Shown one piece after another: positions 55,026-61,819 of a DNA stretch of 64,000 bases. This stretch comes from Nitrospirota bacterium (lineage in GTDB: Bacteria > Nitrospirota_A > Leptospirillia > Leptospirillales > Leptospirillaceae), in assembly GCA_021829515.1 (NCBI GenBank), contig JAKBPM010000001.1, positions 1 through 64,000 of the forward strand, written 5' to 3'. How positions within the stretch are numbered: position 1 is the first letter of the stretch; each line of letters begins with the position of its first letter. The notes under the pieces are model-generated. The model searched no databases. It was not told the DNA's origin and saw only the letters and a list, made by a program, of their open reading frames with translations. Both the position numbers and the translations under genes were made by a program.

Positions 55026-56153
55026 ATGAAACGAGTCATTATTGCCGGATCAGGTTTCGGAGGCGCTGCATCCATCTTGGCCCTCAGAAAGACAATGGGC
55101 CAAAATGTCGAGATCATTCTGCTTTCTCCTCGTCCAGAGCTCATTTACTACCCGGGATTGATCTGGATCCCGACCCGGATCAGAAAATCTGAAGACCTTG
55201 TGGTCAATCTTTCTCATTTTTTAACAAAAAATGCTGTCAAACATGTTCCAGGGTCTATTCTGGCGATTGAGGACGGTGGGCGAACCATTGTCAGCGAAGC
55301 AGGACGACTGACAGGAGACGCTGTTCTGATCGCCACAGGAGCACAATATCTCCGAAAGATTCCCGGGATCGAACACAGCCTGTCCATTTGTGCCGGAATA
55401 GATGAAGCCGTAAAGATCCGGGAACGACTGGAAAAGATCACCCGCGGAACAATTGCGGTGGGGTTTTCCGGAAATCCGGAGGAACCCTCCGCTGTCAGGG
55501 GTGGACCCGCATTCGAGATACTCTTCGGTATCGAAACATGGCTCCGCCAGCAAGGCAGAAGACAAGATGTCCAACTCACCTTTTTCAGCCCGGCAGCAGA
55601 ACCAGGAAACCGCTTGGGGCCAGAGGCCGTTCGGGGGCTGTTAGCCGAGATGAAAAAAAGGGGGATTACAACACATCTCGGAGAAAAGCTTGTCAATTTC
55701 TCTGAAGAGGGGGTCACAACCACTGGAGGAAAGATCTTGGCTGACCTCATTATCTTTACTCCTGGCCTCCGGGGAGCCGACTGGATTGCAAACAGTAGCC
55801 TTCCTCGATCACCTGGGGGCTTTATACGAGCAGAAAGAACCTGCCAGGTTCTGGATCATCCGGACCTTTTTGTTGTAGGTGACACAGGATCCTTTCCGGG
55901 GCCGGACTGGATGCCCAAACAGGGCCATTCAGCTGACATTCAAGCAGAAGTTGCCGCCGAGAACATCAAAGATCATCTGGGAGGCCGAAAAGCTACCCGA
56001 CAGTTCCGAGTAGAACTTGTCTGTATCGTTGACAGCCTGAATTCCGGAACGCTGATCTATCGCTCCGAAACTCGTAACTTTCTTTTCAAAAACTCCCTCA
56101 TGCACAATGCCAAAGCGTTTTTCGAAGGAAGGTATCTGGCACGTTATCGCTAG
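55026..56153 (+). CDS. FAD-dependent pyridine nucleotide-disulfide-fold oxidoreductase, SQR/NDH-2-like
   Basis: A 375-residue protein. FAD loop IIAGSGFGGAASIL at the N-terminus, LIYYPGLIWIP, second strand ILIATGAQYLRKIPG-like region (VLIATGAQY), and FVVGDTGSFPGPDWMPKQGH near the C-terminus. This matches the sulfide:quinone oxidoreductase/type II NADH dehydrogenase group. Cysteines are C122 plus two later ones (ERTCQVL, ELVCIVD). The cysteine expected near residue 160 in bacterial SQR is not seen, so sulfide oxidation is doubtful. CGGAGA lies six bases before the ATG. Its promoter looks MerR-type regulated. Confidence 0.78.
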   Translation: MKRVIIAGSGFGGAASILALRKTMGQNVEIILLSPRPELIYYPGLIWIPTRIRKSEDLVVNLSHFLTKNAVKHVPGSILAIEDGGRTIVSEAGRLTGDAVLIATGAQYLRKIPGIEHSLSICAGIDEAVKIRERLEKITRGTIAVGFSGNPEEPSAVRGGPAFEILFGIETWLRQQGRRQDVQLTFFSPAAEPGNRLGPEAVRGLLAEMKKRGITTHLGEKLVNFSEEGVTTTGGKILADLIIFTPGLRGADWIANSSLPRSPGGFIRAERTCQVLDHPDLFVVGDTGSFPGPDWMPKQGHSADIQAEVAAENIKDHLGGRKATRQFRVELVCIVDSLNSGTLIYRSETRNFLFKNSLMHNAKAFFEGRYLARYR

Positions 56154-56238
56154 AGTCTCCACTCTTTTTAACCTCTTAAGCTTTTGCCAAGAGAAATACC
56201 TTTTGGCCCACCCATACCCCACCGCCAACTGGCATTCC

Positions 56239-56258
56239 CCAAGAGCTTTTGCTCTTGG
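56239..56258. repeat. Perfect 8-bp hairpin downstream of the oxidoreductase
   Basis: CCAAGAGC, loop TTTT, GCTCTTGG: a perfect stem 85 bases after the oxidoreductase stop and about 195 bases before the island. No T-run follows on either strand, so it is not a standard terminator. It may be a 3' stabilising hairpin. The remaining bases to 56452 show nothing else. Confidence 0.45.
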
Positions 56259-56452
56259 AATAAGAACCGATCAATCAAACCCCAGAATGTTTTCTGATCA
56301 TAAATGATCCATGAGACCAAACAAACTTCTCATTTGTGAGGAGGATGTTCCGGAACAGGATCAAGAGAGTTTTAACAATGATTGGGAAACAAAGAAAAAA
56401 ACAAGGAAAACAACAAAGGGATAGCAAAAATCTCAATAGCTCTTTAAATGAA

Positions 56453-56499
56453 TGGAGCGGGATATGGGATTCGAACCCACGACCTTCAGCTTGGGAAGC
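56453..56499. repeat. attL: 47-base copy of the tRNA-Gly 3' end
   Basis: Identical over 47 bases to 61670-61716, ending at the anticodon stem. Beyond it the sequence departs completely from a tRNA. This is the duplicated crossover segment made by integration into a tRNA gene. Confidence 0.92.
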
Positions 56500-56613
56500 C
56501 GTTTCACCACTTTGTAACCAGTCGTTATATTCCAATGTTTTCATTAAATTTACGGAGATTTAGAATAAATAAAATCAGTTTATAAATTAATCTAACATAC
56601 CAAAATTTTTGAC

Positions 56614-56697
56614 ATGGAACGAACACTAAAACGGACACCAGAAAATAATGGGGAAGGCTATCCACCGACACCTCATCCGGGGAACGGACACCAGACG
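56614..56697 (+). repeat. Left cluster of candidate integrase arm-type sites
   Basis: Four copies of a C(G/C)(A/G)ACAC core occur: ACGAACACTAAA (56619), ACGGACACCAGA (56631), ACCGACACCTCA (56663) and ACGGACACCAGA (56684). The first 24 bases from 56614 match 61597-61620 near the other end with one mismatch. The right copy is read in a different frame within the integrase, so the likeness is at DNA level, as expected for protein-binding sites. Confidence 0.55.
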
Positions 56698-56715
56698 AAC
56701 GAAAAGGGAAAAACC

Positions 56716-56958
56716 GTGCCACTGTCACAAGCCGAACGGGACAAGAAGAGATTGGCTGAATTGAAAAAGTCGGGGGGGGGGAACGTCTTGTTGAGACTTC
56801 ACCGGCAAGAGGTCGCCGCCTTAAACTTTCTCGCCAAATACCACGACATGGACAGAGGAAGACTCATGGCCTACCTTCTCACGGAAGAGAGCAGCCGGGT
56901 GTCATCGCTCTTGCTCAGTAATCCGGGGAAATTGAGGAAGTACATCGAAAAGGAATGA
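56716..56958 (+). CDS. Small ribbon-helix-helix-like protein with a 10-G tract
   Basis: About 80 residues. The frame is open from ATG 56614, but AAGGG seven bases before a GTG at 56716 favours the short form and leaves the upstream repeats non-coding. After a basic start (SQAERDKKRLAELKKSGG) comes NVLLRLHRQEVAALNFLAKY and HDMDRGRLMAYLLTEE, a strand followed by two helices as in ribbon-helix-helix DNA-binding proteins; this is inference. Codons 20-23 consist of ten consecutive G (56772-56781), which could slip. Its position beside attL suits control of the element. Confidence 0.5.
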   Translation: MPLSQAERDKKRLAELKKSGGGNVLLRLHRQEVAALNFLAKYHDMDRGRLMAYLLTEESSRVSSLLLSNPGKLRKYIEKE

Positions 56959-57014
56959 TACCCCCGCCAATTCCGCAAGGGCCTCCCGAGTTTCCCCCCT
57001 CTCTTTGCCACCTT

Positions 57015-57030
57015 CCGCAGAATTCTGCGG
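57015..57030. repeat. Perfect 16-base palindrome CCGCAGAATTCTGCGG
   Basis: Self-complementary with no spacer, bordered by CTT and GAAG that could extend the stem. It lies 56 bases after the ribbon-helix-helix gene and 75 bases beyond the HicB-like gene on the other strand, between two converging genes. It could end transcription or bind a dimeric protein. No T-run follows immediately. Confidence 0.5.
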
Positions 57031-57104
57031 GAAGTTGCCTTGGGGTTTTAAATCGTTTCTTATGCCCTGCCTCTTCCTCGCCCCCCGGTAGGGATGAGGT
57101 GTCA

Positions 57105-57260
57105 CTAGTCACGCCTGATCAGCCGATAAGCGTCCCGAATGTTCTCCTCCAGTTCCTCCAGCGTTTTCCCCTGACTGGTGACCTCCGGGCATTCGACAAG
57201 ATGACCGACAAATCCTCCCTCGTTTTCCCGATATTCCAAAGTCAGTGTTTCGTCTCTCAT
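57105..57260 (-). CDS. HicB-like antitoxin, solitary
   Basis: A 51-residue protein, MRDETLTLEYRENEGGFVGH then LVECPEVTSQGKTLEELEEN and IRDAYRLIRRD. It matches the partial RNase H-fold HicB domain (Y..DEGGYVA.LPECPGC..QGDTLEEA..N..EAI pattern), ending without the extra DNA-binding domain of longer antitoxins. GGAG lies seven bases before the ATG. A HicA toxin (about 60 residues with a conserved GSHH motif) should be adjacent. None of the frames in 56900-57105 or 57261-57436 resembles it, so this looks like an orphan. Confidence 0.7.
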   Translation of the reverse strand: MRDETLTLEYRENEGGFVGHLVECPEVTSQGKTLEELEENIRDAYRLIRRD

Positions 57261-57436
57261 TGTGGCTCTCCATAGATAAGGACGGCCCCCCGTGAAGGCA
57301 GGGCCGGATGGCGGGACGCGGAGCGGGGAGAATGGCCTCGATGGGCCGGGGGGTTTAGGGGAGTGGTACGGGTTCGTCTTCGTGATCTTCAGGAATGGCG
57401 TTGATCAACTTGTAGATCAACACCATGGTCCCCGCG

Positions 57437-57730
57437 TCAACCGCGAATTAATTTTCCCACCAGCGAGAGGAATGCCACTGGATTCTGCCGGGCCTGCTCT
57501 TCAAGATATTGCTGTCCGCCGGCATTTTCCAAAGCGGCAAGAATCATGTCCTTAACCGATTTGGGAATCCGGTTCTCCGAGCCCTTTTTCCGTCCAAGTC
57601 CCCGGTTTCCCGCCCGTCTTCCCGTAGATTTCCCTATTTTAGGGATGTCGTCATCTATTCTGGCTCCTTTTTGAAGCATTTCACCACTACATGGTAGAAT
57701 TTCAACAGGTGGTGAGGAGGGGGTTGGCAT
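57437..57730 (-). CDS. Phage-type small conserved protein
   Basis: About 97 residues. The C-terminal half, NRIPKSVKDMILAALENAGG and YLEEQARQNPVAFLSLVGKL, is a motif seen in many prophage and island small proteins of unknown role, often with a basic G-x-KKGS stretch before it (here RGLGRKKGSENR). The start at 57730 is preferred to 57769 because a GGGGG tract lies about seven bases upstream. A 23-codon frame (MVLIYKLINAIPEDHEDEPV) follows at 57355-57426 without strong support. It marks the phage ancestry of the island. Confidence 0.55.
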   Translation of the reverse strand: MPTPSSPPVEILPCSGEMLQKGARIDDDIPKIGKSTGRRAGNRGLGRKKGSENRIPKSVKDMILAALENAGGQQYLEEQARQNPVAFLSLVGKLIRG

Positions 57731-57987
57731 GGGCCAGCCCCCTTTTGTGCTGCTACTCCGCAAACCCATTTGATCTCAGAAGCATCGCCTTTAACCCGAT
57801 CAGTGATTGGATCAATATAATCGATCATTAACACCCCCTTCCGTCAGGATGTTTTACATATGAAAAGAGATTTGACAGAGAAAATAGATCATTTCAAGGA
57901 TTGAAGATTTGAACCAACATCATAATTAATTAAATTTTACAATATCTTAAATAAGTTTAACCACGATTTTATAGATTGTCTAGCACA

Positions 57988-58003
57988 TGGCATAACAATT
58001 GCT
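57988..58003 (+). promoter_or_regulatory. Sigma-54 promoter for the PEP-CTERM gene
   Basis: TGGCATAACAATTGCT matches the -24/-12 consensus TGGCAC-N5-TTGCW, with the invariant GG (57989-57990) and GC (58001-58002) exactly ten bases apart. A strongly AT-rich stretch (57850-57985) precedes it and could hold activator sites. Transcription would start near 58013, which rules out the in-frame start at 57999. The gap 57731-58109 holds no other feature. Confidence 0.7.
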
Positions 58004-58109
58004 TGATCCTATGCGTCTAGGCATTTTTATTCCGGTTCCCGATGCAATCCTTTTGAAGGATGATCGCTGGGAGAAGGAAATGGTCAGAAAATTCCACCTG
58101 GAGGAGAAA

Positions 58110-58940
58110 ATGAGACTGTTGATCAAGTTGGTCCAGCAGGGATTATTTTTAGGAATGGTCTTCTCATTATTGTTTATGCAAACTTCAAACGCCAATGCCA
58201 CTATGTTCGACTTAACCTATTATAATGGTGGGATAACTACTACCAATGATATATCTTCCAATGGAGGAAGCACATATCCTCCTTTTAACTCTAACGCTAA
58301 TCCTGGCGGAAATACTCAATATTTCACCAATACCCCAACAAATTCGTACCCTATAGATGCAACTTATTCCACTAACCAGGGAACAATAACTTCTGATATT
58401 TCGACCTCATTAATTGTGTCGAGTGCTAATGCGATCTCTTTCAATAATTCTGCATCCATAACGAATTCCTTCCCCTCTTCTTTGAATTACGGAGTTAAGG
58501 GAGCAATGGATATCAACTTTAATGGCATATATACCGGGAATGGAAGCGAAATCACAATTCCTATAACCTATTCTGCTAACTTTTCTAACGGTTCTAGCAC
58601 AGTACAAAATGGCGTTGAATTTTTCTTTGGTTCACTAAGTGGTGCATCAAATAACCTTACATTTACCGCTCCAACCAATATATCGACTGGAAATGGCACA
58701 ATCGCAGATCTTACCTTTCAATCAATCGTGGGACAAACTTACGTTTTAACAGTTTCTGAAGGATTGAGCGGAAATGTTCTTGGCAATGCATCAGCTGATT
58801 TAACCTTTTTAATTGGTGCTCCCATTTCACAAACTCCGGTTTCCGCCACCCCCGAACCCCCCACCTTCTGGCTCATGGCAACGGGAATCTTGGGAATGCT
58901 CGGAATGGCCGGATATAGGAAGATGAGGGCGTCTGCCTAA
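58110..58940 (+). CDS. PEP-CTERM sorting-domain surface protein
   Basis: A 276-residue exported protein. GGAGGAG precedes the ATG at 58110, which opens a signal peptide ending SNANA. The mature chain is very rich in Asn, Ser, Thr and Gly (TYYNGGITTTNDISSNGGS), low in charge and free of cysteine. The C-terminus has the full PEP-CTERM signal: TPEPP, hydrophobic FWLMATGILGMLGMAGY, then RKMRASA. Such proteins are processed by an exosortase and usually linked to exopolysaccharide. The coding DNA is far more AT-rich than flanking genes, suggesting separate acquisition. A sigma-54 promoter lies about 100 bases upstream. No exosortase is in the window. Confidence 0.85.
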   Translation: MRLLIKLVQQGLFLGMVFSLLFMQTSNANATMFDLTYYNGGITTTNDISSNGGSTYPPFNSNANPGGNTQYFTNTPTNSYPIDATYSTNQGTITSDISTSLIVSSANAISFNNSASITNSFPSSLNYGVKGAMDINFNGIYTGNGSEITIPITYSANFSNGSSTVQNGVEFFFGSLSGASNNLTFTAPTNISTGNGTIADLTFQSIVGQTYVLTVSEGLSGNVLGNASADLTFLIGAPISQTPVSATPEPPTFWLMATGILGMLGMAGYRKMRASA

Positions 58941-58989
58941 TTCACCAAGAAACTCGAATTCGGAGGTTTTTCGAAAAATTCAGAGCAGA

Positions 58990-59466
58990 TCATGGACGGA
59001 AAGATCCCCCGAAACGGCCCGCAATGGACTTCTGCACGTCTTCAAATTGATCAAGGGGGAATCCTTCGGAAACAAGCCAATACGCGTGAAACCGGCCGGG
59101 ACTGCTCTCAACGATCAGGTGCGGCTCAACCGGCCATTCTTCCGATAGGGGGGCGCCGTCCATATCAAGGAATACGGCCCGGACGGCGTCGATGTTTTTC
59201 CGCTTGCGCACTGTCAGGTCCGTCCTGTTGACTGTGACGAAGATTCCGGCTCCCTGATCATTCAACCGGGAGAGTTCGACTCGATGCTCTGCAAATGTTC
59301 CGTTTATAGTTCTGACAAGCCCCGGATTTTTGAGGGAATCCCCGAGGGTTTGAAAGGTGAATTGCCCCGCCGGATCGAGGGCTTGCAAGAACCTTTCGGC
59401 TGTGGAAAAATCGATCTCAGGCGATTCATCTTGGCGGTCTGCGGAGGCCGCCTTTTTTATGTCCAT
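58990..59466 (-). pseudogene. Truncated RepB-family primase fragment
   Basis: 158 residues of the N-terminal part of a plasmid/phage RepB-type primase (primase-polymerase fold): ERFLQALDPAGQFTFQTLGD, AVFLDMDGAPL, and ESSPGRFHAYWLVSEGFPLD. Intact proteins continue past a F-G-G-D-x-(S/A)-V-x-D-L motif. Here the last residues are FGGSFRP, but shifting one base in the GGGGG run gives FGDLSVHDLL before another stop, so a frameshift plus a 3' deletion has removed the rest. The start has GGGGAGAAGGC upstream and follows the excisionase-like gene by 12 bases. Confidence 0.7.
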
Positions 59467-59478
59467 GCCTTCTCCCCA

Positions 59479-59667
59479 CTAAAACGCGATTGCTTCCCGT
59501 TTGCCAGCCTTCTGAATCCGCTCAATTTCGGAAGCCGCGACCCTGACGTCTCCTCCAACCTTGACAATTTGAATCTTCCGCTCGTACCACCACTTCCGAA
59601 GAGTTTTTAGAGAAACATCCAGCATTTCCGCGGCTTTTTCAATCCTGAAAAGTTGTTCCATCGCCAT
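59479..59667 (-). CDS. Excisionase/MerR-like helix-turn-helix protein
   Basis: A 62-residue protein: LFRIEKAAEMLDVSLKTLRK and WWYERKIQIVKVGGDVRVAA, then a short helix. This is the helix-turn-helix_17 type used by excisionases and small island regulators. It could direct the integrase toward excision or regulate the primase fragment that follows on the same strand. Upstream on the minus strand the gap to the zinc-finger gene contains an inverted repeat that might be its operator. Confidence 0.8.
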   Translation of the reverse strand: MAMEQLFRIEKAAEMLDVSLKTLRKWWYERKIQIVKVGGDVRVAASEIERIQKAGKREAIAF

Positions 59668-59721
59668 TTATCCATCTGATTGCATCTCCTTTTTACTCCT
59701 TAAACTCCCGAATTCATACTG

Positions 59722-59745
59722 TTGTTAGGCAGATTTCTATAACAA
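59722..59745. promoter_or_regulatory. Inverted repeat TTGTTA-N12-TAACAA
   Basis: Perfect six-base arms 55-80 bases upstream of the excisionase-like gene, in the divergent gap 59668-60001. The arrangement suits a dimeric regulator controlling the leftward genes. Nothing else supportable was found in the gap, though both strands carry open frames. Confidence 0.35.
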
Positions 59746-60001
59746 ACGCGAAAAACTTTTAGCGTCGGGTTACATGTGAAGGGATCAGGCAAAAACTTAG
59801 GAAAAGGGCTTTCACGCCTCCGGAACAATCTTCTTGCGCTTGAGGGGAATCCAGATCCCGGCCCCCGCCATTTCGCAAAAATGGTCCGACAGGAGGTCGA
59901 GTTTTTTGGGTGACTGACGAAGGTTGCCAGGCAGAAGGGATCGCAGGGGGTTCGAGAGGTCCTTGCAACAGAAGGAAGCCCTTTTCAGCTGGGAGGAGTA
60001 G

Positions 60002-60574
60002 ATGTCTACGGAGGCGGTCCCGATCGTTGGTATTTCTATCTGTGGGGGGCCCCTGTTCCCGGAAAAAATCACACTGAATCAGAAGGGGTTGGTGGGTGGT
60101 CCGGGTTTCCGCTTAAAAGAGGGGGAAAATATCGGGGAACGCGAGAACTCCGTCATCCTTGGGCTATGCACCTCTTCTTATGGCCGGGCGCTCATCTTCG
60201 GGAAGGTGGTCGGACGCATCCGGGAGCATCATGGCAATCAACCCGCTTGGCCTGAAGGCATGGGGGAGATGATGGAGACTCTTCTAGACTCCTTGTCGGT
60301 GTGCGCGGCCCTTAATTGCGGAGACCTTTTTCTTGGCGAGCGCAAGGGACAACGGTTTTGCTCCGAGCGTTGCCGGAAACGGGCGAACGCTGTTCCCTCG
60401 ACGGAGCGGAAAGATCCTGTGACAGCCCGGATTTTTTTCTGGAGGAAAGTTGATGAGGGGTATTCCCGAGAGGACTCATGGAAGGCGACATTGGAACGTC
60501 ACGGAGCCAAGCTCAAAGAGCTAGGGGTTGACGGCCCACACCCGCCCACGTCATGGGCCAAAAAAGGAGGATGA
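60002..60574 (+). CDS. Zinc-ribbon protein, CGNR-like C-terminal motif
   Basis: A 190-residue protein. GGGAGGAG lies just before the ATG. The first 95 residues show no recognisable motif. Then CAALNCGDLFLGERKGQRFC and SERCRKRAN form a four-cysteine zinc site (C-x4-C-x13-C-x3-C), similar to the CGNR finger of a group of bacterial regulators. A helical tail ends WAKKGG. It is followed after one base by the integrase start, so the two are probably translated from one message. A DNA-binding role in the island is plausible but unproven. Confidence 0.5.
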   Translation: MSTEAVPIVGISICGGPLFPEKITLNQKGLVGGPGFRLKEGENIGERENSVILGLCTSSYGRALIFGKVVGRIREHHGNQPAWPEGMGEMMETLLDSLSVCAALNCGDLFLGERKGQRFCSERCRKRANAVPSTERKDPVTARIFFWRKVDEGYSREDSWKATLERHGAKLKELGVDGPHPPTSWAKKGG

Positions 60575-60575
60575 T

Positions 60576-61655
60576 ATGGCACGCAAGGGAGGATGGGATC
60601 GAGGAATTGTCGAGAATCCCCCCGGATCAGGGATTTGGTGGGTGGACATGCGCCATGAGGGGAAACGGATTCGCCGGAAGGTGGGAACGAAGACAGCGGC
60701 CAAGGCCATTTATGAGAGGCTGAAAACTGAAGCGGGAGAAGAAATGGATCTTTCCGACCGTCCGGGAGGTGGTGACGGAGAGGGCCAGTCGCTTCTCGAG
60801 CCGTCAGGGAACGAACGAGAAGAGATATGCCGCCGGGTGGATCGAGCGGATCGGAGACAAGAGGATTAACGACCTGAGCCCTTCGGATCTTCGCAAATCC
60901 TGAACGAAGCACGGGATTCCCATGATCTGAGCCCTCAGACGATCAACCATTTCTTCGGACATCTTCGGGCCGCGCTCAACGAAGCCATGAGGGATGGAAA
61001 GATCGACCGCTCACCGATGCAAGGATTCTCTCTTCTGCCGACCCCCCGAGGCCGTCTCCGATTCCTGACGGAAGGGGAAGAGCAACGGCTTAAGGAAACC
61101 ATGACCCCGGAGCATTTCCGGCTGGTCCGATTTGCGATTTTGACCGGACTCAGGCGTGAGGAACAGTTTTCCCTTACTTGGTCCGATATCGATCTTCCGA
61201 ACCATGTTCTCACCATCCACCGAAGCAAGCACGGAGGCACCCGCTATGCTCCGCTCTCGGACGAGGCCATTGAAATTCTGAAAGCTATCCGGGCGGAGAC
61301 GCGCGTCATGAGCGCCTGGTGCTTTCCGTCACAGAATCCGACGACGAATCTTGATCCTCAGAATTTCTATCGACGGGTTTATTTACCCGCATTGGAGACG
61401 GTCGTGATCAAGGATCTGACATGGCATGGTCTCCGCCATACCTGTGCAAGCCGTCTCGTGATGGCCGGGGTGGACATCCGGACGGTTCAGGAGTTCCTGG
61501 GACACAAGACGCTCGCCATGACCATGCGCTACAGTCACCTTTCCGAGGCTCATCTGACCCAGGCGGTCAACCGGATTTCAAAGGGGAAATTTCCGGATGG
61601 AACGGACACTAAAACGGACAAGCGGGAAAGTGATGTTCAGGAAGAAGTTGTCTAA
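60576..61655 (+). pseudogene. int: Tyrosine integrase broken by two compensating frameshifts
   Basis: About 360 codons of a tRNA-targeting phage integrase. The arm-binding start MARKGGWDRGIVENPPGSGI, through TAAKAIYERLKTE, is in one frame. The core-binding part (KWIFPTVREVVTERASRF, KRYAAGWIERIGDKRINDLS) lies one frame over, from about 60742 to about 60900. LNEARDSHDLSPQTINHFFG and the catalytic domain return to the first frame, which otherwise hits a stop at 60867. Catalytic residues are present: Arg in TGLRREEQ, HGLRH, GHKTLAMTMRYSH with Tyr. GGAGG precedes the ATG. Either the gene is dead or both shifts are sequence errors. Confidence 0.8.
61597..61620 (+). repeat. Right candidate integrase arm-type repeat
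   Basis: Twenty-four bases matching 56614-56637 with one difference, containing two ACGGACA cores (61602 and 61614). It lies inside the last codons of the integrase gene, 50 bases from attR. Confidence 0.5.
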
Positions 61656-61669
61656 GCGCTTGTGGAATT

Positions 61670-61716
61670 TGGAGCGGGATATGGGATTCGAACCCACGAC
61701 CTTCAGCTTGGGAAGC
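61670..61716. repeat. attR: 47-base direct repeat within tRNA-Gly
   Basis: Right-hand copy of the 47-base repeat, running from the CCA end of the tRNA to the 5' side of its anticodon loop. Integration restored the full tRNA gene at this side. Confidence 0.92.
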
Positions 61717-61744
61717 TGACACTCTACCGCTGAGTTAATCCCGC
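61670..61744 (-). tRNA. tRNA-Gly (anticodon CCC)
   Basis: A 75-base cloverleaf with encoded CCA. The acceptor GCGGGAT pairs with ATCCCGC, the D arm is CTC/GAG, the anticodon stem TCAGC/GCTGA holds loop TTCCCAA, and the T arm is GTGGG/CCCAT with TTCGAAT. It reads GGG codons. Its 3' half is duplicated at 56453 as attL of the island. Confidence 0.93.
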
Positions 61745-61760
61745 TTAGGATGCTCAGAAA

Positions 61761-61789
61761 TATTTATCACGAGTTGATCCCAATTGCAA
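61761..61789 (-). promoter_or_regulatory. Sigma-70 promoter of tRNA-Gly
   Basis: On the minus strand TTGCAA (61784-61789) and TAAATA (61761-61766) are 17 bases apart and end about 16 bases before the tRNA. It lies outside the island, so expression of the tRNA was kept after integration. Confidence 0.5.
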
Positions 61790-61819
61790 ACAGGGGGAGA
61801 CAATCCTACAATCGACTGA

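Larger units (their letters stand above)
56453..61716. mobile_element. Integrated island in the 3' end of tRNA-Gly
   Basis: A 5.2-kb element bounded by a perfect 47-base direct repeat. The right copy is the 3' part of an intact tRNA-Gly; the left is the orphan copy. A tyrosine integrase lies 15 bases from the tRNA. An excisionase-like gene, truncated primase, phage-type small protein, HicB-like gene and PEP-CTERM gene lie inside. Base composition is mosaic: G+C-rich phage-like genes around an AT-rich patch. No capsid, terminase or conjugation gene is present, so this is a satellite-like or decayed element. Both integrase and primase carry frameshifts, so it is probably immobile now. Confidence 0.88.

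Noticed and set aside
55026..56153. Calling the oxidoreductase a true sulfide:quinone reductase
   Set aside because: The fold fits, but one of the expected catalytic cysteines is missing, so only a superfamily-level call is supported.
56902..57105. HicA-type toxin partner on the minus strand after the HicB-like gene
   Set aside because: The frame starting at the overlapping GTG lacks the small HicA fold and its GSHH-type motif; it is mostly antisense to the ribbon-helix-helix gene.
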